From the NCBI GenBank assembly GCA_038233075.1, contig JBBSMQ010000008.1:62001-126000 (forward strand): a stretch of DNA of 64,000 nt, in the 5' to 3' direction. This DNA is from Iamia sp038233075 (GTDB lineage Bacteria; Actinomycetota; Acidimicrobiia; Acidimicrobiales; Iamiaceae). Made by a program: the position numbers and the translations under genes. Under the pieces are notes generated by a model. The model had not been told where the DNA came from. It saw nothing but the letters and a program-made list of their open reading frames with translations, and made no database searches. Positions 7,682 through 20,994 of the stretch are shown here, in pieces (the first letter of the stretch is position 1; every line of letters starts with the position of its first letter).

Positions 7682-8359
7682 CTACTCGTAGACGCCGCGC
7701 GCCTGGTCGCGGATGATCGTGCCGCGATCGAGCTCGATCACCCGGCGGCGCATGGTGTCGACGATGCTGCGGTCGTGGGTGGCCATCACGACGGTGGTGC
7801 CGGTGCGGTTGATGCGGTCCAGCAGGCGCATGATGCCCACCGACGTGGCGGGATCGAGGTTGCCGGTGGGCTCGTCGGCCAGAAGGATCAGCGGCCGGTT
7901 GACGAAGGCCCGCGCGATGGAGACCCGCTGCTGCTCGCCGCCGGAGAGCTCGTTGGGGATGTTCTTGTGCTTCTTGGCCAGCCCGACCAGCTCCAGGATG
8001 GCCGGCACCTGGGTCTTGATGACGTGCCGGGGACGGCCGATCACCTGCAGGGCGAAGGCCACGTTGTCGTAGACGCTCTTGGTCGACAACAGCTTGTAGT
8101 CCTGGTAGACGCTGCCGATGTTGCGGCGTAGGTAGGGGATCTTCCACGAGCTGAGGTCGCCGATGTCCTTGCCGGCGACGTGGATGTGGCCGGCCTGGGG
8201 CTCCTCCTCCCGGTTGAGCAGGCGCAGCAGGGTCGACTTGCCCGAACCCGAAGGGCCGACGAGGAAGACGAACTCGCCCTTGCCGATCTCGAAGGACCCG
8301 TCCTTCACCGCGACGACGTCGCCCTTGTAGACCTTGGTGACGTTCTCGAGCTTGATCAT
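7682..8359 (-). CDS. ftsE: cell division ATP-binding protein FtsE
   Basis: A 225-residue ABC ATPase. The Walker A GPSGSGKST is at 35-43, the signature LSGGEQQRVSIARA follows, and the Walker B is ILLADEP. The start MIKLENVTKVYKG is typical for FtsE. A TAACCT -10 box at 8437-8432 predicts a transcript start near 8425 and a leader of about 65 bases with an AGGA-like ribosome site before the ATG at 8359. It precedes ftsX. Confidence 0.95.
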   Translation of the reverse strand: MIKLENVTKVYKGDVVAVKDGSFEIGKGEFVFLVGPSGSGKSTLLRLLNREEEPQAGHIHVAGKDIGDLSSWKIPYLRRNIGSVYQDYKLLSTKSVYDNVAFALQVIGRPRHVIKTQVPAILELVGLAKKHKNIPNELSGGEQQRVSIARAFVNRPLILLADEPTGNLDPATSVGIMRLLDRINRTGTTVVMATHDRSIVDTMRRRVIELDRGTIIRDQARGVYE

Positions 8360-8518
8360 GCGGGGGGCGATCCTCGTGGACCCGGGGGGCGGGAGGTCCG
8401 ACGGCAGGGACGGCCTCAGGACCAACCAGAGAGGTTACCAACGGGTGACGCTCGATCCTGGGCATGGGGGCGGCGACATGTGCCCGCGGCCCGGTGGCCC
8501 GATGTGGGTCCGGCGGGC

Positions 8519-9628
8519 TCAGGCGCCGAGCTCCTCGGCCCGTCGCCAGCGGAGGAAGGCCTCCATCAACTCGTCCACCTGCCCGTCGAGGACGGCGTCG
8601 ATCTGGCCGGTCTCGTGCTCGGTGCGGAGATCCTTGACCATCTGGTAGGGCTGCATCACGTAGGAGCGGATCTGGCTGCCGAAGCCGACCGAGCGCTGCT
8701 CGCCTCGGATCGCGGCCAGCTCCTCCTCCCGCTTCTCCCGCTCGCGCTCGGCCAGCTTGGCCCGCAGCACCTGCAGGGCCCGGTCCTTGTTCTGGTGCTG
8801 ACTGCGCTCGTTCTGGCAGGACACGACGATGCCGGTCGGCTCGTGGGTGATCCGCACCGCCGAGTCGGTGACGTGGACGTGCTGGCCGCCGGCGCCCGAC
8901 GAGCGGTAGACGTCGATGCGGAGGTCCTTCTCGTCGATCTCGACGTCGGGGATGTCCTCGAGGAACGGGGTGACCTTCAGGGCCGCGAACGCCGTCTGGC
9001 GCTTGCCCTGGGCGTTGAACGGGCTCATGCGCACGAGGCGGTGGACGCCGTGCTCAGAGCGGAGGAGGCCGTAGGCGTGGCGCCCCTTGACCAGGAACTG
9101 GGCCGAGGAGATGCCGGCCTCGGAGCCCTCGGACACCTCGTCCAGCTCGGTGTCGAGGCCCCGCCGCTCGGCCCACCGGAGGTACATGCGCAGCAGCATG
9201 TTGGTCCAGTCCTGAGCGTCGGCCCCGCCCTCGCCGGACTGCAGCTCGCAGATGGCGTCGGCCTCGTCGTGGGGGCCGGTGAACAGGCTCCGCAGCTCGA
9301 GGGCGGCGAAGTCGGCGCGGACCGCGGTGACGGCCTCGGCGACCTCGGGCTCGAGGGACTCGTCACTCTCCTCCCGGGCCAGCTGCGCGAGGGTCTCGGC
9401 GTCGGAGATGCGCTCCTCCAGGGACTCGTACAGCGCGACGTCGTCGACCAGCGACGACAGCTCACCGGTGACCGAGCGCGCCCGATCGGGGTCGTCCCAG
9501 AGGTCGGGCCGACTGGCCTCGGTCTCCAGCTGGGTCCGCTGGTCGCGGAGGTCCTCGATGCGCAGGTACTGGCGGGCCTCGGCCAGCGAGGTCCGCAGGG
9601 CGTCGAGGTCGTCGGAGAAGTCGCGCAT
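8519..9628 (-). CDS. prfB: peptide chain release factor 2
   Basis: A class I release factor recognising UGA/UAA. The SPF tripeptide is at 202-204 and the peptidyl-hydrolase GGQ at 247-249. The gene is one uninterrupted frame of 369 aa, so the programmed +1 frameshift of enterobacterial prfB is absent. The segment after GGQ reads HVHVTDSAVRI, whereas most RF2s have an N in the third position of HVN. A TAACGT -10 box lies about 10 bases before the ATG, so the leader is only a few bases. Confidence 0.95.
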   Translation of the reverse strand: MRDFSDDLDALRTSLAEARQYLRIEDLRDQRTQLETEASRPDLWDDPDRARSVTGELSSLVDDVALYESLEERISDAETLAQLAREESDESLEPEVAEAVTAVRADFAALELRSLFTGPHDEADAICELQSGEGGADAQDWTNMLLRMYLRWAERRGLDTELDEVSEGSEAGISSAQFLVKGRHAYGLLRSEHGVHRLVRMSPFNAQGKRQTAFAALKVTPFLEDIPDVEIDEKDLRIDVYRSSGAGGQHVHVTDSAVRITHEPTGIVVSCQNERSQHQNKDRALQVLRAKLAEREREKREEELAAIRGEQRSVGFGSQIRSYVMQPYQMVKDLRTEHETGQIDAVLDGQVDELMEAFLRWRRAEELGA

Positions 9629-9684
9629 GGCCCAGCGACGTTACCGCCGACCCCTCCCCTCCCCTCCGACGACCCGCAACGGAC

Positions 9685-9777
9685 CGAACTGGGGCAGGCA
9701 ACGAGTTCCAGGACCACCGGAACCCGCCCCACTTCGGGCGTGGAGGGCGAGCACCGCCCGCCGAGCCGGGAACTCGT
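9685..9777. repeat. nested inverted repeats between prfB and the ABC genes
   Basis: Arms CGAACTGGGGC (9685-9695) and GCCCCACTTCG (9726-9736) pair with one mismatch and enclose GTTCC (9705-9709)/GGAAC (9719-9723). A second pair, ACGAGTTCC (9701-9709) and GGAACTCGT (9769-9777), is perfect and could form an alternative fold. The region is a divergent promoter region, not a gene end. Confidence 0.5.
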
Positions 9778-9817
9778 GGCCCTCTCGGGGCGACCCGTGG
9801 GTACCGTCCGGGGCGCC

Positions 9818-11644
9818 ATGGCTGCCACGGCCTCTGCCTCCGCGCCCCGGGACGGGACCCGGCTCCTGCTCGGGGAGCTGCTCCCCGAGCGGCGCGCCCT
9901 GGTGGTGCTCGGGACGCTGCTGGTGGTGGCCGTGGGACTTCCGGTGGTGGCCCAGCTCCTGCTGGGCCGCTTCGTCGACGAGGCCGTCGCCGGTGCCACC
10001 GTGGCTCGACTCACCGCCGTGGCCGTCACCTTCGGTGCCCTCCTCCTGGTGGCCAACGTCCTCCAGCTCGCCGTCACCGCCCTGGCCGTGCGCCTGGCCT
10101 GGCGGATCGGCAACCGGCTGCGGGTCGACCTCTGCCGTCACGCCCTGGACCTCGACCTCTCGTGGCACGGCGAGCACAGCGCCGGCGAGGTCATCGAGCG
10201 AGTCGACGGCGACATCGAGGCGGTGACCAAGTTCGCCTCCACCGCCGTGCTCGAGGTGGTGGGCAACGCCGCGGTCCTCCTGACCGTGGCCGGGGTGGCA
10301 CTGGTGGTGGAGTGGCAGGCCGGCCTGGTGCTGCTCGCCACGGTGGGCATCGCCGTGAGCGTGCTGCTCCGCCTGCGCACCACGGCGGTCCCCGCCCACG
10401 ACCACGAGCGAGAGGTGCTGGGGCGGCTCTACGGCGACCTGGAGGAGCGCCTGGGCGGCCTGGAGGACATCCGGGCCAACGGGGCCGGCCCCTGGGCCGT
10501 CGACCGCCTGCATCGGGGCTCGGCCCGCTGGTGGCGGGCCTCCCGCCGGGCCTCGCTCCGGGGCGACGGCGGCTATGCCGGCACCGGCATCACCTTCGCC
10601 CTCGGCACCGCGGCCACCGTCGGCGTCGCCGCCGTCCTCGCCGCCCGGGGCCAGGTCACCCTGGGGACGGTGCTGGTGCTGTTCCGCTTCGTCCAGATGG
10701 TGCAGAGCCCGCTGGAGCGCATCGGCGAGCAGCTGAGCGAGTTCCAGAAGGCGGTCGCCGGCATCCGCCGCGCCGCCCGCCTGCTGGGCACGCCCATCGG
10801 CATCGTTGGCGGCACCACGCCGTTGCCCGACGGCGCCCTGGCGGTCGACCTCGACGCCGTCGACCTGCGCTACGACATCGACCGGCGCGACGACGCCGCC
10901 CGGGGCGACGACGTCCGCTCCGAGGCCAGGGCGCACGACGACCTGCCCCGAGCGGCCCTGCTGGGGGTGGACCTGCACCTGGCGCCGGGCGCCAGCCTCG
11001 GCCTCGTGGGCCGCACCGGTAGCGGCAAGACCAGCCTGGGCCGACTGCTGGCCCGCTTCTGGGATCCGACGGCCGGCACGGTGCGGGTGGGTGACGTCGA
11101 CCTGCGGTCGGTGGAGACCGCGTCGCTGCGACACCGGGTCGCGGTCGTGACCCAGGAGGTCGAGGTCCTCCGCTCCAGCCTCCGCGACAACCTCACCCTC
11201 CTCGGCGCCGTCCCGGCCGACGACGCCCGACTGCGCGCCGCTCTGGTCGACGTCGGCCTCGACCGATGGGCCACCACCCTCCCCGACGGTCTCGACACCC
11301 TGCTCGACGGCAACGCTCGCCTCTCGGGGGGCGAGGCCCAGCTGCTCGCCTTCGCCCGGGTCCTGCTGGCCGACCCCGGGCTGGTGATCCTCGACGAGGC
11401 CACCAGCCGTCTGGACCCCGCCACCGAGGCCCGCGTCCAGGCCGCGACCCGCCGACTGACCGAGGGCCGCACCCTCGTCGTCATCGCGCACCGCCTCACC
11501 ACCATCGGCCGCCTCGACGAGGTGGCGGTCCTCGACGACGGGCGCGTCGTCGAGCACGGGCCCCGGGCGGTCCTGGCCGACGACCCCTCCAGCCGGTTCG
11601 CCCGACTGGTGGCCGCCGGCGCCGGCCAGGGGGTGCCCCGGTGA
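9818..11644 (+). CDS. ABC exporter half-transporter (permease-ATPase), first subunit
   Basis: A 608-residue type IV ABC exporter with six predicted membrane helices in residues ~25-310 and a nucleotide-binding domain. The Walker A GRTGSGKT is at ~398-405, the signature LSGGEAQ at ~502, the Walker B VILDEATSRLD retains the catalytic glutamate, and the H-loop is VIAHRL. The stop overlaps the GTG of the next gene (GTGA), so the two are coupled and probably make a heterodimer. Exported substrate unknown (lipid, peptide or drug). Confidence 0.92.
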   Translation: MAATASASAPRDGTRLLLGELLPERRALVVLGTLLVVAVGLPVVAQLLLGRFVDEAVAGATVARLTAVAVTFGALLLVANVLQLAVTALAVRLAWRIGNRLRVDLCRHALDLDLSWHGEHSAGEVIERVDGDIEAVTKFASTAVLEVVGNAAVLLTVAGVALVVEWQAGLVLLATVGIAVSVLLRLRTTAVPAHDHEREVLGRLYGDLEERLGGLEDIRANGAGPWAVDRLHRGSARWWRASRRASLRGDGGYAGTGITFALGTAATVGVAAVLAARGQVTLGTVLVLFRFVQMVQSPLERIGEQLSEFQKAVAGIRRAARLLGTPIGIVGGTTPLPDGALAVDLDAVDLRYDIDRRDDAARGDDVRSEARAHDDLPRAALLGVDLHLAPGASLGLVGRTGSGKTSLGRLLARFWDPTAGTVRVGDVDLRSVETASLRHRVAVVTQEVEVLRSSLRDNLTLLGAVPADDARLRAALVDVGLDRWATTLPDGLDTLLDGNARLSGGEAQLLAFARVLLADPGLVILDEATSRLDPATEARVQAATRRLTEGRTLVVIAHRLTTIGRLDEVAVLDDGRVVEHGPRAVLADDPSSRFARLVAAGAGQGVPR

Positions 11645-13443
11645 GCCCAACACCCCCGGTCGACGCCGCCGCCGGCTCGGGCCGCGAGGGTGCCCAGCTG
11701 GCGTGGCGGATCCTGCGCCGCGACCCCCGGGCGTGGGTGATCTCGGCGACGGTGTGGGCCGCGTTCCACAGCCTGCCGGTGGCCACCGGCTTCGCCCTGC
11801 GCCTCGTGCTCGACGGCATCGCCGACGGTGCCACGTCGGCACCGTGGGGCGCCCTGGCCCTGCTGGCCGGGTTCGAGGTGACTCGGTGGACGTTGTTCCT
11901 CGGTGCCGCCGTCCAGTGGCACGGGGCCTGGGTGGGCTGGCACACGGCACCCCGTCTGGCCCTGCTCGACTCCTTGGTGGCCGACCCTGGCCCCACCGCG
12001 GGCCGCCTCCCCGGCGCCCCGGGGGAGGCGGTGAGCCGCTTCCGAGACGACGCCCAGGACATGGCCATGATGCTCGACGTGTGGCTCGATGTGCTCGGCG
12101 TCGCCGTCGCATCAGCGTTGGCCGTCGGCGTCCTGGCCCTGGTCGACTGGCGTCTGGCCGTCACCATCGCCCTGCCCGCGCTGGCGGTGATGGCCCTGGC
12201 CCACGTCCTCGGTCCGCGGCTGCGGGCCTGGCGCCTCGACGCCCGCCGGGCCACAGCCGTGGTCACCGGCTTCGTGGGCGACACCTTCGGCGCCATCGGC
12301 TCGGTCCGGGCCGCGGGAGCCGAGGACGCAGTCGTGCGTCGCTTCACCACCCTGGGCCACGACCGGGCCGGCCACGCCGTGCGCGACGAGGTCGGCACCC
12401 AGCTCCTCGCCACCCTGTCGGGCGGCACCGCCGACCTGGCCCTGGCCGCGGCCCTGGTCGTCGCCGCCCCGGCCGCCGCCCGGGGCGACCTCACCGTCGG
12501 CGACCTGGGCCTGGTCGCGTCGTACGCGGTGGTGCTGGCCGGGCTTCCTCGGTTCGTCGGCCGGCTGGGCGCGTACCACCGCCAGGCCGACGTGTCCGCC
12601 GATCGCCTGGCGCGCCTGCTGCCCCCGGGGCGGCGCACCCCCACCGACGTCGCCGGCGACCAGGAGCTGCGCCTGCGGGCCGGGAGGGCCCAGCCCGCCG
12701 ACGCCGCCGTCGGCCTGGCCCCCGGGCGCAACGACCCCGATGTCGACCCCTCCCGTCCCGACGACCTGGTGTCGCGCCACCCGTCCCGCCCGGCCACAGC
12801 CCTCACCGGTCTGGCGGTGCGCGGCCTCACCGTGGTCCACGACGGCCAGGTGGTGCTCGACCACGTCGACCTCGACATCGGCCCCGGCCAGGTGGTGGCG
12901 GTCACGGGGCCGGTCGGCAGCGGGAAGTCGAGCCTCCTGCGCGCCGTGCTCGGCCTGATCCCCGCCACCGGGGTGCTGCGCTGGGACGGGGAGGAGGTCA
13001 GCGAACCGTCGAGGGTGCTGGTGCCGCCCCGGGTGGCCTACGTCCCCCAGGTTCCCCGGCTCTTCAGCGAGCCCCTGGCCGACGCTGTGCTGCTCGGGCT
13101 GCCCCGAGACCGCCTCGCTCGCGGCCTCCACCTGGCCTGTCTGGAGGACGACCTGGCGACGATGCCCCAAGGCACCGCGACGACGGTCGGCTCCCGAGGG
13201 GTGCGCCTCTCCGGCGGACAGATCCAGCGGGTGGCTGCGGCTCGGGCCCTCGTGCGCCGCCCGCGGCTGCTGGTGGTCGACGACCTCTCCAGCGCGCTGG
13301 ACGCCGCCACCGAGGCCGAGATGTGGAGCCGGGTCCTGGCCGCCGCCGACGTCGACGGCACCGCCGTCCTCGTCGTCACCCACCGGCCCGCCGTGCTCGA
13401 CCGCGCCGACGAGGTGATCACTCTTCCTCGATCGATGCAGTGA
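11641..13443 (+). CDS. ABC exporter half-transporter, second subunit with altered Walker B
   Basis: A 600-residue partner of the preceding gene with the same permease-ATPase order. The Walker A GPVGSGKS is at ~423-430 and the signature is LSGGQIQR. The Walker B reads VVDDLSS, with Asp where the catalytic Glu normally sits, which marks the degenerate ATP site of asymmetric heterodimeric exporters. A proline/arginine-rich linker of about 60 residues precedes the ATPase domain. The GTG start at 11641 overlaps the upstream stop. It converges on the mazF-type gene, with an 18-base gap. Confidence 0.9.
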   Translation: MSPTPPVDAAAGSGREGAQLAWRILRRDPRAWVISATVWAAFHSLPVATGFALRLVLDGIADGATSAPWGALALLAGFEVTRWTLFLGAAVQWHGAWVGWHTAPRLALLDSLVADPGPTAGRLPGAPGEAVSRFRDDAQDMAMMLDVWLDVLGVAVASALAVGVLALVDWRLAVTIALPALAVMALAHVLGPRLRAWRLDARRATAVVTGFVGDTFGAIGSVRAAGAEDAVVRRFTTLGHDRAGHAVRDEVGTQLLATLSGGTADLALAAALVVAAPAAARGDLTVGDLGLVASYAVVLAGLPRFVGRLGAYHRQADVSADRLARLLPPGRRTPTDVAGDQELRLRAGRAQPADAAVGLAPGRNDPDVDPSRPDDLVSRHPSRPATALTGLAVRGLTVVHDGQVVLDHVDLDIGPGQVVAVTGPVGSGKSSLLRAVLGLIPATGVLRWDGEEVSEPSRVLVPPRVAYVPQVPRLFSEPLADAVLLGLPRDRLARGLHLACLEDDLATMPQGTATTVGSRGVRLSGGQIQRVAAARALVRRPRLLVVDDLSSALDAATEAEMWSRVLAAADVDGTAVLVVTHRPAVLDRADEVITLPRSMQ

Positions 13444-13461
13444 CCCGGAACGGCGAGCCCG

Positions 13462-13785
13462 TCAGCAGGCAACCGCAGCCCGCAGGACGGTGCAGGCTCT
13501 CGCCATCCGGCGCGCCGAGAGGGTGGTCAGTCGGCGGCGGAAGGCGGCCCGGGGCAGCGTGTGGAGGTTGTCGAAGGAGACCACACAGTCGGAGGCCACA
13601 TCGTCCTCCGCGACCGTGAGCGACAGCTCGGAGACCACGCCCCGCTGGGTACGGGAGAGAGCGGCCACGACGATCCGCCCGATGCGGTCGGCCACGGGGT
13701 CCCGCGTGAGCACCAGCACGGGCCGATCCCCGCCGCCGGGCACCGCGGCGAACCAGATCTCACCCCTTTGCATGATCTCGTCCAT
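13462..13785 (-). CDS. MazF/PemK-family mRNA interferase toxin
   Basis: A 107-residue type II toxin with the PemK-like fold. It begins MQRGEIWFAAVPGG, then DRPVLVLTRDP, the IVVAALSRT strand with the conserved Ser/Thr-Arg, and FDNLHTLPR. The family cleaves single-stranded mRNA. The ATG at 13785 lies inside the 3' end of the antitoxin gene (26-base overlap), the normal antitoxin-toxin coupling. A second ATG at 13773 could also serve. Confidence 0.85.
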   Translation of the reverse strand: MDEIMQRGEIWFAAVPGGGDRPVLVLTRDPVADRIGRIVVAALSRTQRGVVSELSLTVAEDDVASDCVVSFDNLHTLPRAAFRRRLTTLSARRMARACTVLRAAVAC

Positions 13786-14035
13786 CCGCCCACGTCGCCC
13801 AGTCGGACCAGTCCTCGGCCGGGCCCCAGTCGTCGGCCCCGTCCAGGGCGGCCTCGTCCTCGGTGAACGGCTCGCCGGCGTAGGCATCGACATCGGCCTC
13901 CGCCGCCAGCCGGGCCAGGTGACCGGCCAACGCCTCCCGGAGCAGCTCCGAGCGATCGACGCCGCGTCGCTCGGCCCAGCGGTCCGCCTCGGCCAGATCC
14001 CTCTCCTCGACCCGAAAGCTCACCATCGCTGTCAT
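13760..14035 (-). CDS. ribbon-helix-helix antitoxin partner of the MazF-type toxin
   Basis: A 91-residue protein beginning MTAMVSFRVEERD, followed by helices of an RHH/CopG DNA-binding domain (RGVDRSELLREALAGHLARL), then an acidic, tryptophan-rich tail (DDWGPAEDWSDWATW) that would wrap the toxin. A TAGCGT -10 box at 14048-14043 puts the transcript start at or next to the ATG of 14035, so the operon is leaderless and presumably autoregulated. Confidence 0.8.
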   Translation of the reverse strand: MTAMVSFRVEERDLAEADRWAERRGVDRSELLREALAGHLARLAAEADVDAYAGEPFTEDEAALDGADDWGPAEDWSDWATWADGRDHAKG

Positions 14036-14122
14036 GCACCGCACGCTAGCCCGTCATACATCCACCGTCGGAGGAAGGGGTCGTCGAGGAGGACGCCTGG
14101 CGCGGGGTCGTCCGAGGCGGGC

Positions 14123-16852
<2,730 letters not shown>

Positions 16853-16987
16853 GAGACGACCACTCTACCGAGCCACTCCCCTCCGCCACCGACCGGGCCG
16901 GATCAGCGGTCCTCGCCGTGGCCCTCGTCGTTGGGGGTGGAGGTCCGCACGTGGGCGCGGCCTCCCGCGCCCGGGCGGGTGGCCCGG

Positions 16988-17584
16988 TCAGCCGTCCTCG
17001 TCGATCAGCCCGATGTCACCGTCGTCACGCCGGTAGACCACGGCGGCCCGTCCGGTGTCGAGGTTGGTGAAGAAGAAGAAGCCGTGGCCCATGAGGTCCA
17101 TGCGCTGGGCGGCCTCGTCGGCGGTCAGGCCCATGGTGGCGAAGCGCTTGACCTTCACGATGCGGGGCGGGCCCTGACCCTCGGGCGCGACCTCCTGTGC
17201 CTCGGAGGCGGCGACGGCGGCCATGTCGTCGGGCAGCAGGGCTCCGTCGGCCGGGGGGGTGGGGTCTCGACCCGATCCCCGGCGCTGGCGCGCCAGCTTG
17301 GTCTTGAGCTTGGAGAGCTGGTGCTCGAGCTTGGCCACGGCCTTGTCGACGGCCACGTAGCCGTCGGCCGCCGACACCTTGGCCCGCACGTGGTGGCCGT
17401 GGCCCTCGACGGTCACCTCGCACATCTCCGGCTCGGCGATCCGCGGGTTGCGGTGGGTGGTGAAGTGCACCTCGGCCCGGTCCATCCCGTCGACGAAGCG
17501 GTCCAGGCGCCCGACCTTGTCCTCGACCAGGAGGCGTAGCTTCTCCGGGACCTCGGTGTGGCGAGCGCTGACGGTGACCTCCAT
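16988..17584 (-). CDS. hpf: ribosome hibernation promoting factor, long form
   Basis: A 198-residue long HPF. The N-terminal ribosome-binding domain (MEVTVSARHTEVPEKLRL to ~105) and the C-terminal dimerisation domain (GLTADEAAQRMDLMGHGFFFF, ~140-198) are joined by a proline-rich linker. It dimerises 70S ribosomes into 100S particles in stasis. Unlike most neighbours it has a conventional leader: a TACCAT -10 box at 17620-17615 and an AGAGGAG ribosome site 9 bases before the ATG. Confidence 0.95.
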   Translation of the reverse strand: MEVTVSARHTEVPEKLRLLVEDKVGRLDRFVDGMDRAEVHFTTHRNPRIAEPEMCEVTVEGHGHHVRAKVSAADGYVAVDKAVAKLEHQLSKLKTKLARQRRGSGRDPTPPADGALLPDDMAAVAASEAQEVAPEGQGPPRIVKVKRFATMGLTADEAAQRMDLMGHGFFFFTNLDTGRAAVVYRRDDGDIGLIDEDG

Positions 17585-17662
17585 GGGCACAGCTCCTCTG
17601 GGTCGGGAGAGCCGATGGTAGACCCCGGCGAGCGCGGCCACGTCCGAGGTGCGGACGCCGCC

Positions 17663-18268
17663 TCACCCCGCCCCGGGGCGGCCCGGCGGCGGTGTGCGGG
17701 CCGCGCACGCCGTCCGCACCACCACCCCGGCGCCGCAGAGAGCGGTGGCGGCGGCTCGCAGGGTGGCTCCGGTGGTGACGATGTCGTCGACCACCAGCAC
17801 GCGGGTACCGGCCGGGAGGGGGCGGGTCGGGACGAACCCGGGCGGCGCGTCCCGACGGCGGTGGGCGGCCCGCCCGGTCTGGGGCGGTCCCGGCTGTCGT
17901 CGCAGGAGGCTGGTGGCGGGTCGGCGCAGGCGCCGCGCCACCGCCCGGGCCAGCACCTCACCATGGTCAAAGCCTCGGCGGCGCCGGTGGTCGAGGGTGG
18001 TCGGGGCCCAGGTCACGATGTCGACCGGCACATCGGAGAGCAGCGCCGCCAGTCCGTCGGCCAGCCAGTCCACCGCCTGGCGCCGGTTGCGGTACTTGAC
18101 CCTGGCGACGAGGGCACGGGCGGGACCGTCGTAGCGGAGCAGGGCGACGAGCCCGGCGAGACCGGGCGGATCGACGTCGGCAGCGGGCGGACGGAGACCG
18201 CGGTGGCACACCGGACACGGTGACGGGCCCGGTCGGTCGCAGGCGCCGCAGCGGGTGGCGAGCAGCAT
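17663..18268 (-). CDS. ComF-family phosphoribosyltransferase-like protein
   Basis: A 201-residue protein with an N-terminal zinc finger (CGACDRPGPSPCPVC) and a C-terminal phosphoribosyltransferase fold with the PRPP loop VLVVDDIVTTGATL. ComF proteins are linked to DNA uptake and recombination. The ATG at 18268 directly precedes the LLATRCGACD start typical of the family. It lies upstream of hpf on the same strand, a neighbourhood (comF-hpf-secA) conserved in many Gram-positive bacteria. Confidence 0.92.
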   Translation of the reverse strand: MLLATRCGACDRPGPSPCPVCHRGLRPPAADVDPPGLAGLVALLRYDGPARALVARVKYRNRRQAVDWLADGLAALLSDVPVDIVTWAPTTLDHRRRRGFDHGEVLARAVARRLRRPATSLLRRQPGPPQTGRAAHRRRDAPPGFVPTRPLPAGTRVLVVDDIVTTGATLRAAATALCGAGVVVRTACAARTPPPGRPGAG

Positions 18269-18433
18269 GACCCCAGCATGGTCACCCCCTGTGACAGCGA
18301 GGTCGGTCCTCATCGAGGGTGGCGTCACCCACGTCCGGCTGGTGGGCCACCAGGGCTGGTGGTCCTCCGAGGGGCCCGGGGGACCCGGCGGCCGTTCGAC
18401 GACCGGGAGCCGACCAGGTTAACCGAGACGCGC

Positions 18434-19435
18434 CTACGGACGGCGACGGGGCGAGCTGGTGAGCTTGGGGTCGGAGATGACCTTGTCGCCCAGCACCTCG
18501 TCGATGCGGCCCGACAGGTCGTGGTCGAGGCTCTCGTCCGCGGCCGCCACCGTGTCGTCCAGCTGGTCGGGGCGCGAGGCCCCCACGATGGCCGAGGACA
18601 CGTTCTGGTTGCGCAGCACCCAGGCCACCGCCATACGGGCCATGGACATCCCGGCCTCCTTGGCGACGGGCTCCAGCTCCTGCACCCGGGCCAACAGGTC
18701 GTCGTCGGAGAGCCAGTGGGCGATGAAGTCCTTGCCGCTGTTCTCGTCGGTGGCCCGGCTGCCCTCGGGCGGCGGCTCCCCCGGGGGGTACTTGCCGGTG
18801 AGCACGCCCTGGGCCATGGGCGACCACACGATCTGGCCCATACCCTCAGCCTCACAGGCCGGGACGACGTCGCGCTCGATGACCCGCCACAGCATCGAGT
18901 ACTGCGGCTGGTTGGAGATGAAGGGGATGTGCAGCTCGCGGGCGAGGGCGGCTCCTCGACGGATCTGGTCCGCGGTCCACTCCGAAACGCCGATGGCGTG
19001 GGCCTGGCCGGCGTGGACGACGTCGGCGAAGGCCGACATGGTCTCCTCCAGCGGGGTCTCGTGGTCGAAGCGGTGGGCCTGGTAGAGGTCGACGTGGTCG
19101 GTCCGCAGCCGCCGCAGCGAGGCCTCGATCGACTCCCGGATGTGCTTGCGCGACAGACCCCGATCGTTGGGCCCGGGGGCCGTCGGGAAGTAGACCTTGG
19201 TGAAGATCTCCACGCCCTCGCGGCGCTGGCCGTCGAGCGCCTCCCCCAGCACCTCCTCGGCCTTGGTGGCGGCGTAGACGTCGGCGGTGTCGAAGGTGGT
19301 GACGCCGAGGTCGAGCGCGGCGCGCACGCAGGCGATGGCCGCCTCGTTCCCGACCTGCGAGCCGTGGGTGATCCAGTTGCCGTAGCTGACGGCCGAGACC
19401 TTGAGGCCGCTGCGTCCCAGGAAGCGATGCTGCAT
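18434..19435 (-). CDS. aldo/keto reductase (Kv-beta/YghZ-like)
   Basis: A 333-residue NADPH-dependent TIM-barrel oxidoreductase. The catalytic tetrad is visible as D49, Y54, K80 and H121. The sequence groups with voltage-gated potassium-channel beta-subunit-like AKRs (YRxLGxSGLKVS start, SNQPQYSMLWR, SSAIVGASRPDQL). A TAGGGT -10 box (19447-19442) sits 7 bases before the ATG, so it is leaderless and probably monocistronic. Confidence 0.93.
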   Translation of the reverse strand: MQHRFLGRSGLKVSAVSYGNWITHGSQVGNEAAIACVRAALDLGVTTFDTADVYAATKAEEVLGEALDGQRREGVEIFTKVYFPTAPGPNDRGLSRKHIRESIEASLRRLRTDHVDLYQAHRFDHETPLEETMSAFADVVHAGQAHAIGVSEWTADQIRRGAALARELHIPFISNQPQYSMLWRVIERDVVPACEAEGMGQIVWSPMAQGVLTGKYPPGEPPPEGSRATDENSGKDFIAHWLSDDDLLARVQELEPVAKEAGMSMARMAVAWVLRNQNVSSAIVGASRPDQLDDTVAAADESLDHDLSGRIDEVLGDKVISDPKLTSSPRRRP

Positions 19436-19503
19436 GGGCCGACCCTATTGAGGCGGACGTCAGGTCACGCGCTCGGTCCTACCATGGGCCCGGGCGCGGC
19501 GGC

Positions 19504-19526
19504 GGCCGGCCCCGAGGGGGCCGGCC
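19504..19526 (-). terminator. GC hairpin downstream of ahcY
   Basis: Perfect 10-base arms GGCCGGCCCC (19504-19513) and GGGGCCGGCC (19517-19526) with a GAG loop lie 23 bases past the ahcY stop. There is no T-tract, as is usual for actinobacterial intrinsic terminators. Confidence 0.65.
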
Positions 19527-19548
19527 ACCGACGAGGATCAGCGGAGGG

Positions 19549-20994
<1,446 letters not shown>

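Noticed and set aside
8180..9817. Very long plus-strand open frame leading into the ABC transporter, antisense to prfB
   Set aside because: It is a high-GC shadow of prfB and ftsE. ABC-family homology begins only at ATG 9818.
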